This document shows, piece after piece, positions 1 through 11,863 of a stretch of DNA of 64,000 bases. The position numbers were made by a program, and so were the translations under genes. The stretch lies in NCBI GenBank assembly GCA_021107435.1, contig JAIOSV010000028.1, positions 28,177 to 92,176 on the forward strand. Direction: 5' to 3'. The stretch comes from Candidatus Sabulitectum sp. (GTDB lineage Bacteria > Fermentibacterota > Fermentibacteria > Fermentibacterales > JCC-6). Within the stretch, counting starts at the first letter, position 1; each line of letters opens with the position of its first letter. The notes beneath the pieces are model-generated. The model worked only from the letters and a program-made list of their open reading frames with translations, had not been told where the DNA came from and did not search any database.

Positions 1-428
1 GCCATGTGGCCCACGACTGCATTATTGGTGATGGTGTTATTCTGGCCAACTCTGTTAACCTCGCGGGCCATGTGGAGATTGGCACGAAGGCAATTATTGG
101 AGGTGTTGTACCGGTGCATCAATTCACCCGGATCGGTGAATACTCAATGATTGGCGGTGGTTTCAGGGTTTCCAGGGATGTAACTCCCTTCACCCTCGCC
201 GGGGGTGAGCCCCTGCGAATGATCGGTATAAACAAACTGGGGCTTAGACGAAACGGGTTTTCCAACGAAGAAATCGCTTCCGCAGTGAACTCTTTTCGCT
301 ACTTTTTTAAGAGTTCCGACACAATGGCCAGCAAGGTAGAAGCAGTTCTTGCAAGTGGAACAGAGGATTCACTCAAGAGACGCATGGCCGAATTCATTTC
401 CAGCTCCTCGAGAGGGGTTACCATCTGA
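1..428 (+). CDS. lpxA: Acyl-[ACP]--UDP-N-acetylglucosamine O-acyltransferase, 5' truncated by window edge
   Basis: Left-handed beta-helix hexapeptides and LpxA-type stretch HDCIIGDGVILANSVNLAGHVEIGTKAIIGGVVPVHQFTRIGEYSMIGGGFRVSRDVTPFTLAGGEP..GINKLGLRRNGF. Confidence 0.93.
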   Translation, partial: HVAHDCIIGDGVILANSVNLAGHVEIGTKAIIGGVVPVHQFTRIGEYSMIGGGFRVSRDVTPFTLAGGEPLRMIGINKLGLRRNGFSNEEIASAVNSFRYFFKSSDTMASKVEAVLASGTEDSLKRRMAEFISSSSRGVTI

Positions 429-868
429 GCCAGGTTGTTTTCCTTCTGTTTTTCCTGTGCCAGCAGTCAGGAACTGCGGACTCTACTGTAATTGAGTACA
501 GGAATCCTCAGGGAGCTCTCCTCAGAAGCCTTGTCCTGCCCGGCTGGGGTCAGTTTTACAACGATGAACCGGTCAAAGGACTTCTTTACGGTACAGCTGA
601 GCTGGGACTGCTTGGGCTTATTTTTTACGAGAATAACAAAGCCGAACATGCCAGAGAAATGTATCTGGAAACAGGACTGGCTTCCTGGCAGAGTAGTTAC
701 GATACTCACAGCGGTCTGCGGCGGACTTTTATCTGGTACACAGCCGGGGCATGGCTGGTTGGAATGCTTGATGCTTATACTGACGCTTATCTTTTCAGCT
801 TTGAAGCGGAGAACACCAGATTTGAAGGAGATGTGGGTTTCAGTCTGGGAGCAGTGATCAACTTCTGA
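422..868 (+). CDS. DUF5683-like small membrane/secreted protein (start uncertain, no ATG in frame)
   Basis: Frame of the 659..868 ORF stays open upstream: HLSQVVFLLFFLCQQSGTADSTVIEYRNPQGALLRSLVLPGWGQFYNDEPVKGLLYGTAELGLLG...; 'LPGWGQFYN' motif after a signal-like segment; the 492..857 ORF is the wrong frame. Confidence 0.6.
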   Translation, partial: HLSQVVFLLFFLCQQSGTADSTVIEYRNPQGALLRSLVLPGWGQFYNDEPVKGLLYGTAELGLLGLIFYENNKAEHAREMYLETGLASWQSSYDTHSGLRRTFIWYTAGAWLVGMLDAYTDAYLFSFEAENTRFEGDVGFSLGAVINF

Positions 869-881
869 TTTAGGGAATGAA

Positions 882-1481
882 ATGATCTTTCACATTGTAT
901 ACTTTTTGACAGCGGAATTGACCGCTTCAGAACCGGAGCTTCTTGAAAGAGCTGTTCTGGGTGACAAAGATGCATTTGGGGAGATAGTCAGAATGTATGA
1001 GAAACAGGTTTTCAGGGTCGCGAGACGAATGTGCAACTGTGATGATGACGCATGGGATATCACTCAGGAAGCGTTCATTAAGGCTATGAAGGCCATGCGC
1101 AACTTTAACACCGAGTATCGTTTCTTTACCTGGATGTACAGAATTGTCACCAACACCGCAATCAATCTTACCCGTTCCCGAAGCAGACGGGCAGAGGTGG
1201 AGTTTGATGAAGGATACGGGGGAGGCGGGCAGACCGCCACTGCTGATACCACCATTCAGGAAACCAACAGGGATCTTCTCGTTACAGCGGTGCAGAAGGC
1301 TGTTGAACGGCTGACCCCTGCTCTGCGATCAGTATTCATTCTCCGTGTAGATCAGGAACTGAGCTACGAGGAAATCGCCGAAACTCTTGATATTGCTACA
1401 GGTACTGTGATGTCCAGACTAAATCGAGCCCGAAGTTCCGTGAAGACCTTTGTCGTCAGTGAGCTTGGAGGTGAGCCATGA
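882..1481 (+). CDS. ECF-type RNA polymerase sigma factor
   Basis: Region 2 (AFGEIVRMYEKQVFRVARRMCNCDDDAWDITQEAFIKAMKAMRNF) and region 4 (LRSVFILRVDQELSYEEIAETLDIATGTVMSRLNRARSSVK). Confidence 0.95.
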   Translation: MIFHIVYFLTAELTASEPELLERAVLGDKDAFGEIVRMYEKQVFRVARRMCNCDDDAWDITQEAFIKAMKAMRNFNTEYRFFTWMYRIVTNTAINLTRSRSRRAEVEFDEGYGGGGQTATADTTIQETNRDLLVTAVQKAVERLTPALRSVFILRVDQELSYEEIAETLDIATGTVMSRLNRARSSVKTFVVSELGGEP

Positions 1482-2674
1482 TCTGTCCGGATAAAAATAC
1501 TCTTATGATGTGGATTGACGGTGAACTGTCCTCCGGCGAGGCGGACAGCATCTCTGATCACATCAGTCAATGCGACAGTTGCATGGGCTTTGTATCAGCT
1601 CAGAAGCAGATGGAATCTGTCTGGCGGGATGCCTGGGTTGATCCGGCGGATTCCACATTTGACATGATGCGGAACAGGTTCAGAACAAAGGTTAACTGGT
1701 GGCGGAAACAGCGAACATGGTACATCGCTGCTGCTTTATGCGCTGTATACCTCGGGGTGAGAATATTTTATGTGGATGGAGCGGGCGCTTCTCTCTCGGA
1801 AATGGCAGCAGAGGAGACCGGTGCCGCTGTTCAGATTTGTACTGATGAAATTTCTGATATTTCTCTGGAAGTTCCCAGAGAAGAATCAATTTACAGAGGA
1901 TGCGAAGATCAGGAACAGGAGATTCGACAGGATGAACCGGTTTCCGGTCAGTCCGGCATTTCTGAGATTGAAGAGGAGCTATCAATTGATTTGAGCCTGT
2001 CTGTTTCCAGATCTGAATCAGCAGAGGAAGAAGATGTCCTTCTGGAAGGCGATTATGCAGCGGGACACTCGGAGATGGCATTCAGCCTGGATGCTCAGAC
2101 CATGGAACACCTTCAGGATAATCCGGCGGTAGGGGATAACACAGAGGATGTTCAAGAAAAAGTCGCGGGAAGCGGAGGGTATTACCGAATTGAAAGTGAG
2201 ATTTCCGAGGAATCCGCCGGTTTCGGTATAGTTGGTGGAACTTTATCTGGAGCCGCTGGCAGCGGTGCGGGCGATTGCGGAACTGCCTCCGGCTCAGGCG
2301 ATACTATTGCTGATGAAGGTCTGAATGATTATTCGGATGACTCAATTGATGATGTCCTGAGTGTATGTCCTGCTCAGATGGAAAATATTCTGGAGACAAC
2401 TGACGCTTCATCCGTGCGGCAGTATGAAGGTTACAGTGTTTCACTCACCCTTGAATCCGGAGAAACCATTCATGTTCAGAGAGATGCGTGGGACTCTCTT
2501 TTCATGCTTATAGACTCCCTTCAAAGTCAGAATTACTACTCCGCCGGGGAATCGCTTGTTTTCAGCGTCAGCAATGACGGAATTATCTCCGGACCGGATG
2601 TTCTTGACGATACTGTAATAGAGCTTCCTGAAACAGGTTACGGTAACTCTGCGGTAACTGTTCTTTTCTACTGA
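1478..2674 (+). CDS. Putative zinc-finger anti-sigma factor with one TM segment and long acidic extracytoplasmic domain
   Basis: ATGA overlap with ECF sigma; N-terminal HISQCDSC (Hx3Cx2C) ZAS-like motif; TM WYIAAALCAVYLGVRIFYV. Confidence 0.8.
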   Translation: MICPDKNTLMMWIDGELSSGEADSISDHISQCDSCMGFVSAQKQMESVWRDAWVDPADSTFDMMRNRFRTKVNWWRKQRTWYIAAALCAVYLGVRIFYVDGAGASLSEMAAEETGAAVQICTDEISDISLEVPREESIYRGCEDQEQEIRQDEPVSGQSGISEIEEELSIDLSLSVSRSESAEEEDVLLEGDYAAGHSEMAFSLDAQTMEHLQDNPAVGDNTEDVQEKVAGSGGYYRIESEISEESAGFGIVGGTLSGAAGSGAGDCGTASGSGDTIADEGLNDYSDDSIDDVLSVCPAQMENILETTDASSVRQYEGYSVSLTLESGETIHVQRDAWDSLFMLIDSLQSQNYYSAGESLVFSVSNDGIISGPDVLDDTVIELPETGYGNSAVTVLFY

Positions 2675-2753
2675 TCCATTGACCCCTTTTCATTCCAGTC
2701 TGAGATTGATAAATTCACTGAAACAGATTGATTTCTTTGAAGGGAGATCCTCC

Positions 2754-4088
2754 ATGACCGCTAGAATTCTCACTGCAGTATTGCTGTCATTTGCTGTTAT
2801 TGCCATGGCCGACGAAGCCAATCTATCACGGATTGCCGTTATTCCGGTGTTTTCTGATGCCATGGAAAACTACGATACAGAAGAACTCAAAAATGCCGCA
2901 GAGGGTATTTTCCTCCAGAGCGGACGCTTTGAAGTGGTGGATGCCTCGTCTCATTCAGACTATCAGGGGCTTCCGGATGATCAGAATCTTCGCCTGCGGG
3001 CAATGGCAGCGGAACTCAGTATTGATGTGTTCATGCTGCTTGATGTATCTTCCCCGAATACCGAAGTCAGCCACGGCAGTGCTGACAGTCTTTTTGTTAC
3101 ACGAAACACATCAGTGAATGTAACAGGGAGGTTTTACACGTCCGAGGGAAGTCTTCTGGGCTCTGTGAAGGAGAAAAAATACTCAGGCAGCCTTCCTGGC
3201 TCAACATCAGTGGATCTGGAAAATCTTGCTCTGCAAGGTGTTCTTCTCGTGACTCAGAGAAGTCTCAACGAGATTTTTCCATATGAGTTTACATTCACGG
3301 TTACCGGCGGACCAGTATTCAACATTCCCATTGGCACAGAGAATGGAATAGATAAAGGAATGATATTTTCGGTTGTCGCGCTATCACAGGGTATTCCTCG
3401 CTCCGCAGAGGAGTATTCGCATTTGAGCAGCCATGGTATCCTTCAGATTACAGGTTCTACCGAGAATTCAGGCACAGGCCGGCTGGTCGCCGGTAAGCTG
3501 GTGCAGGGCGCAAGGGTTACAGCAGTGGAGAACTCTACTCCGGGCATCCTGGCCATCTCTTATGCGATACTGCCGACAGAAGTTGTTCCCGGAGATAACC
3601 TCACCGGTGATGAGGCTGAAACCACCAGGCTGGTAAACCAGGCCGAGTTCACAGGAGGAACATGCAAGTGGGGCTTTTCCCTGACAGGTACTCTTTTGTC
3701 AGGAACAATGCCCAGAATGTCATCAGTCGGTATCAGGGGCGAAATGGGAACAAGGCTTCCTCTTGCGTCACCATCTCTTGCCCTGAGAGTGGGTGTAGGG
3801 TTTGAAGCCTGTTATCTCACCCAGAATACAAGAGCGGATTCCATTTCAGCATCGGCCAATACGGCCACTATCGCTGGAACAGCCAGTGCAGATTTAGAAT
3901 GGATGTTCAGCAGTAGATTCGGTATTCATGCGGGCGGCATTGGCAGGCTTGGAGCATCCGCAGACAGTTGGAATGTGACAGACTGGATGGGTTACAACAG
4001 AGATGCCCTCCCTGGAGAACTGTACTATGCGGAGATTAAACAGCCGCCTGTCAGCTTTTCCGCCGGGCTTACATACATGATTTACTAA
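2754..4088 (+). CDS. Secreted hypothetical protein, possible outer-membrane associated; ORF-track start (2679) probably too early
   Basis: Signal peptide MTARILTAVLLSFAVIAMADE preceded by GGGAG; 'RIAVIPVFSDAMENY' start reminiscent of CsgG-type lipoproteins. Confidence 0.6.
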   Translation: MTARILTAVLLSFAVIAMADEANLSRIAVIPVFSDAMENYDTEELKNAAEGIFLQSGRFEVVDASSHSDYQGLPDDQNLRLRAMAAELSIDVFMLLDVSSPNTEVSHGSADSLFVTRNTSVNVTGRFYTSEGSLLGSVKEKKYSGSLPGSTSVDLENLALQGVLLVTQRSLNEIFPYEFTFTVTGGPVFNIPIGTENGIDKGMIFSVVALSQGIPRSAEEYSHLSSHGILQITGSTENSGTGRLVAGKLVQGARVTAVENSTPGILAISYAILPTEVVPGDNLTGDEAETTRLVNQAEFTGGTCKWGFSLTGTLLSGTMPRMSSVGIRGEMGTRLPLASPSLALRVGVGFEACYLTQNTRADSISASANTATIAGTASADLEWMFSSRFGIHAGGIGRLGASADSWNVTDWMGYNRDALPGELYYAEIKQPPVSFSAGLTYMIY

Positions 4089-4129
4089 GCTCTTTTTATC
4101 CCCGGGTACCTCAAAAAGATACAGGAAAG

Positions 4130-4149
4130 CCCCTGCCTTCCGGCAGGGG
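4130..4149. terminator. Intrinsic-terminator-like hairpin between convergent genes
   Basis: CCCCTGCC-TTCC-GGCAGGGG perfect 8-bp stem; minus-strand side followed by CTTTCC. Confidence 0.6.
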
Positions 4150-4198
4150 TCGGCATGTTATTTCGGTGATACTGCTTTATGCTTCTGGGATGGCGGGA

Positions 4199-4897
4199 TT
4201 AATGGTGAGTGTGTTTCCATGGTCCGTTGGCCATTCCGCGCTCCCAGATAATTTCCATGATTGACCAGGTGGAAACTGCAAACACCAGCCCAGCCATCAT
4301 TCCCGCGAATTTTGTTCCAATCAGAGCCCCTGCTACAATCGCACCGCCTGAAATTGCCGCCATGCCCAGCATGAGAAGAGTCGAAGCAAAGGAAGTTGCT
4401 CCCCATTTATCGATAAAGCGGACTCGAGTAAGGTGAGTTCCCCATGCAAGAAGCGGGTATCCGATAAAGCCGAGAATTGGAACCGGGATACCGGGAATCA
4501 GGAACACCATGATCAGCCAGGCTGCAACGGTGAGAAGATAAATCCAGACAGCGTTCCTGGCATGAGATTTATACCAGCCCAGATGCTCGGTGATTTCTCC
4601 AAGAGATGTCCAGATGAACACTCCTCCAACTACCCCCAGAAACAATTTGTGGGTAAGCTCTTTGAGGAAAAAAGCTACAATCAGAGATCCCGCAGCCAGT
4701 GCTGCCAGGATGATGAAGAAGATTAACGGAAAACTGTTGAAGCGCTCTTTGCAGGAGGTAAAGAACCTTGCTCCCAGGAATTGGATTAAAAGAAATACTG
4801 ATATAGCGTAAAAAGAAAACAGTAATGCTGACGTCGTGCTCGGTCCCTGCACCGGCTGGGCGTTGACCGTCAGTGTCAGTATGTTAAATAACCCCAT
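4199..4897 (-). CDS. Polytopic integral membrane protein
   Basis: Multiple hydrophobic helices; no confident family. Confidence 0.6.
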   Translation of the reverse strand: MGLFNILTLTVNAQPVQGPSTTSALLFSFYAISVFLLIQFLGARFFTSCKERFNSFPLIFFIILAALAAGSLIVAFFLKELTHKLFLGVVGGVFIWTSLGEITEHLGWYKSHARNAVWIYLLTVAAWLIMVFLIPGIPVPILGFIGYPLLAWGTHLTRVRFIDKWGATSFASTLLMLGMAAISGGAIVAGALIGTKFAGMMAGLVFAVSTWSIMEIIWERGMANGPWKHTHH

Positions 4898-4954
4898 TAG
4901 TACCGCCTTTCCAGATGTGGGAAACTAAGTAAATTTTAACGGTAGTCAACCCTG

Positions 4955-8955
<4,001 letters not shown>

Positions 8956-9417
8956 AACACTTGCCTCTGCCCAACCCGGGCATTTGCCGGACTTCCGCGA
9001 AGAACAGGAAAATGCTTCTCAACCGTCTGGGAGTGTTGAGCAGCGCAGACGCAAATCTGCGAAACGATCATATTACGAACAAACAGCAAGCTCTTGCAGT
9101 GTTCTCCCTTCTCAGAACGACTCTTTGTACAATTCCTGCCTGGCAGTGGTCTGTCTGTGTCAAATACATCTGTATAGACTTGTTTCTGTTGAATACTGAT
9201 AACACAGATAGAACTATTTGAAGTATGCGACCCAGATACGAACAGAAATGCTTGAAATAGGAAAAATGAAGAGCCTGAGTGCCGATACAGCAGCAAATGA
9301 AGCATTCTGATCATATTCAACAGAGAAAATATGCGCATCTGTCATTCAGATATGAATAGACAAACGAAGATGTAATTATATACATACAGAATCAAAGAAG
9401 AGATGCAGTAATGGGGC

Positions 9418-9446
9418 TTGACCTGGTATAGCTTCAGCAATATCTT
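9418..9446 (+). promoter_or_regulatory. Sigma70-type promoter, cassette copy 1
   Basis: TTGACC-N17-TATCTT upstream of leader hairpin and ORF 9488. Confidence 0.55.
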
Positions 9447-9452
9447 TTGCGG

Positions 9453-9470
9453 GATAGCAATCAGGCTATC
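9453..9470 (+). promoter_or_regulatory. Conserved 5' leader hairpin, copy 1
   Basis: GATAGC-AATCAG-GCTATC inverted repeat immediately upstream of the RBS. Confidence 0.6.
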
Positions 9471-9487
9471 ACAAAGGGAGGTTTGAA

Positions 9488-9934
9488 ATGCGTATAACAG
9501 TGGTGTTAATGGTGCTGCTTTCAGCAGTCATGATCGCTGATACTGATCAGCAATACGGCATTGAGGGAGAAGCATTTGTTAATGGTCAAGACGATTGGGA
9601 AGGATATTTCATAATTATATTTACAGAGCCAGGTACACTTAATGTTGTTCATAAGGACAAGTGTTACAATGACGTTATGCCCGCTGACTACTATTATTGT
9701 ACATGGGAAACACTAGATATTCACTGCATTTACTACCATCCCGATTCTGTTGCTCCACAAGCCAGTTGCCACTACTACAACATAACAGGGGATTGGCCTA
9801 TCACAGTTCAGGATATTTACTTCGTTACTTCATGGGATGATGGTGGTGCGTCAACAGAAACACCTGTTTTTGGACCTGAACCACTCTCTCTGAGCGGAGC
9901 GACCTGGGCAGAAATCAAAGCTCTGAGCTTTTAA
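9488..9934 (+). CDS. Small secreted protein, paralogue 1 of 3
   Basis: Signal peptide MRITVVLMVLLSAVMIADT; C-terminal ETPVFGPEPLSLSGATWAEIKALSF shared by all three copies. Confidence 0.8.
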   Translation: MRITVVLMVLLSAVMIADTDQQYGIEGEAFVNGQDDWEGYFIIIFTEPGTLNVVHKDKCYNDVMPADYYYCTWETLDIHCIYYHPDSVAPQASCHYYNITGDWPITVQDIYFVTSWDDGGASTETPVFGPEPLSLSGATWAEIKALSF

Positions 9935-10065
9935 ATAGTTTCAGTCGGAGATATGGGCAGGCAGTTTGAGCTGTCTGCCCTCTCTATTTCCCGCTGAAGC
10001 GCCTGTGCGTGGAGGATGATTCGATCCCGCAGGTCAAGAAATTGTGAGATTCTAATATCTTTCAT
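9931..10065 (-). pseudogene. Remnant of the C-terminus of the convergent GT39-like gene (copy associated with cassette 1)
   Basis: Minus-strand translation MKDIRISQFLDLRDRIILHAQALQREIERADSSNCLPISPTETI* matches C-terminus of 11860..13482 (RISQALNLQDRVLLHSQILQREIERADSSNCLPISPTETI*). Confidence 0.85.
9955..9980. terminator. Hairpin at 3' end of copy 1
   Basis: GGGCAGGCAG-TTTGAG-CTGTCTGCCC, 10-bp stem with one G-U. Confidence 0.55.
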
Positions 10066-10574
10066 GGGATTCTTGAAGAGAGATTAGTGAAAAAGATAAT
10101 TACTCATATTGAATCACAGGAAGCCGGGAACCCATTACGCTGATAAATTACGCGATGCCAGTTGAACATGATGTTACTATCTCTGAAGTGTTGGGCAGCG
10201 TTATGTTAGAATCAGCGTACTCGTTAATTTCAGACGTTGAGTAAGTTTTTGTAGTGATATCCTTTCCTGGAACGACTCTTTGGGTATTCCATGGCTGACA
10301 GCAGGAAGTCTGTTTTCAAAATATCTGTATTGACTTACTAATTGTTGAATACTGTAAACACAGACAGCAATATTTGAAGCGGACGATTTCAATTGTGAAC
10401 AAGAATGCGTAGAATATAAAGGAGTAAATAGCATGAGTGTTGATACAGCAGCAATGATAGTATATGAGCTAATTTGAAAAGAGATAGTGTGCATCTATCC
10501 TCAGAAGATAAACATACACATGAAAAATTGAATATATATATGGTAATGGCGAATAAGAGATGCAATAACAGGGC

Positions 10575-10603
10575 TTGACATGGCAGAGATTAAGCAATAT
10601 TAT
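10575..10603 (+). promoter_or_regulatory. Sigma70-type promoter, cassette copy 2
   Basis: TTGACA-N17-TATTAT. Confidence 0.7.
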
Positions 10604-10609
10604 GCTCGG

Positions 10610-10627
10610 GATAGCAATCAGGCTATC
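10610..10627 (+). promoter_or_regulatory. Conserved 5' leader hairpin, copy 2
   Basis: GATAGC-AATCAG-GCTATC. Confidence 0.6.
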
Positions 10628-10644
10628 TTTAATGGAGGTGCGAT

Positions 10645-11106
10645 ATGCGTATAACCGTGGTGTTATTGATACTTGTGTCATCAATTATGATTGCTGAAGA
10701 TTTCTCCAGAAGTGGTATTGAGGGTGATGCATTTGTTAATGGCTCGTCGTCATGGACTGGATACTTTACAGTGACTTTTGTAGGGTCATCTTCTGGTGAC
10801 ACTCTACATACGGGTACTTACTCTAATAACCCCCCTATTTTACCGGATTACGTTTACGACACATTTACCACATGTGATATGTACTGTACACTCTACTTCT
10901 CTAACGGGTGGGTGAGAGCCTATAAAAACTACTTTGGAATTGTTCCATCAGCTGGATATACTACCCGTCACATTTACTTCAGAGCTCCCATAGCAATACA
11001 ACCGGGCATGAGTGGTGGCGTGTCAACAGAAACACCTGTTTTCGGACCAGAACCACTTTCTCTGGGCGGAGCGACCTGGGCAGAAATCAAAGCTCTGGAT
11101 TTCTAA
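10645..11106 (+). CDS. Small secreted protein, paralogue 2 of 3
   Basis: Signal peptide MRITVVLLILVSSIMIAED; shared C-terminal motif; near-identical to copy 3 in its C-terminal two thirds. Confidence 0.8.
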   Translation: MRITVVLLILVSSIMIAEDFSRSGIEGDAFVNGSSSWTGYFTVTFVGSSSGDTLHTGTYSNNPPILPDYVYDTFTTCDMYCTLYFSNGWVRAYKNYFGIVPSAGYTTRHIYFRAPIAIQPGMSGGVSTETPVFGPEPLSLGGATWAEIKALDF

Positions 11107-11160
11107 AGAAAGATAAGTGTCATTAATAGAGATGGGCAGGCAGCTTACGCTGTCTGTTCA

Positions 11161-11292
11161 TCACTGTATTTCCCGCCGAAGAGCCTGTGTGTGGAGGATG
11201 ATCCGGTCCTCCAGGTTCAGTGCCTGTGAGATTCGGAGAGCTTCCATTCTAGCATGTACTGAAGTGCTTTTTTCAGGAGGTGATGCCAGCTC
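11161..11292 (-). pseudogene. Remnant of the C-terminus of the convergent GT39-like gene (copy associated with cassette 2)
   Basis: Minus-strand translation ELASPPEKSTSVHARMEALRISQALNLEDRIILHTQALRREIQ* aligns with SAEATPPGTTISVHARMEALRISQALNLQDRVLLHSQILQREIE of 11860..13482. Confidence 0.88.
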
Positions 11293-11375
11293 TCAGATAA
11301 CTACAGAACAAAACTACTCATGGAAATCTGAATATATATGGTAATGGCGAATACGAGATGCAATATTATGCTCAA

Positions 11376-11393
11376 GATAGCAATCATGCTATC
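11376..11393 (+). promoter_or_regulatory. Conserved 5' leader hairpin, copy 3
   Basis: GATAGCA-ATCA-TGCTATC, 7-bp stem. Confidence 0.6.
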
Positions 11394-11410
11394 CCAAATG
11401 GAGGTGTAAC

Positions 11411-11863
11411 ATGCGTATAACCATGTTGTTATTGATACTTGTGTCAGCAATTATGATTGCTGGGACTCATGGTATTGAGGGAAATACATTTGTCAATAAT
11501 TCTTCGTCGTGGACAGGGAGTTTTCAAATAGTGTTTGTCAGTTCATCCTCTGGTGATACTCTGCATATTGGTACTTACTCTAATAGCCCCCCTATTTTAC
11601 CGGATTACGTTTACAACACATTTACCACATGTGATATGTACTGTACACTCTACTTCTCTAACGGGTGGGTGAGAGCCTATAAAAACTACTTTGGAGTTGT
11701 TCCATCAGCTGCATATACTACCCGTCACATTTACTTCAGAGCTCCCATAGCAATACAACCGGGCATGAGTGGTGGCGTGTCAACAGAAACACCTGTTTTC
11801 GGACCAGAACCACTCTCTCTGGGCGGAGCGACCTGGGCAGAAATCAAAGCTCTGAGCTTTTAA
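11411..11863 (+). CDS. Small secreted protein, paralogue 3 of 3
   Basis: Signal peptide MRITMLLLILVSAIMIAGT; same family. Confidence 0.8.
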   Translation: MRITMLLLILVSAIMIAGTHGIEGNTFVNNSSSWTGSFQIVFVSSSSGDTLHIGTYSNSPPILPDYVYNTFTTCDMYCTLYFSNGWVRAYKNYFGVVPSAAYTTRHIYFRAPIAIQPGMSGGVSTETPVFGPEPLSLGGATWAEIKALSF

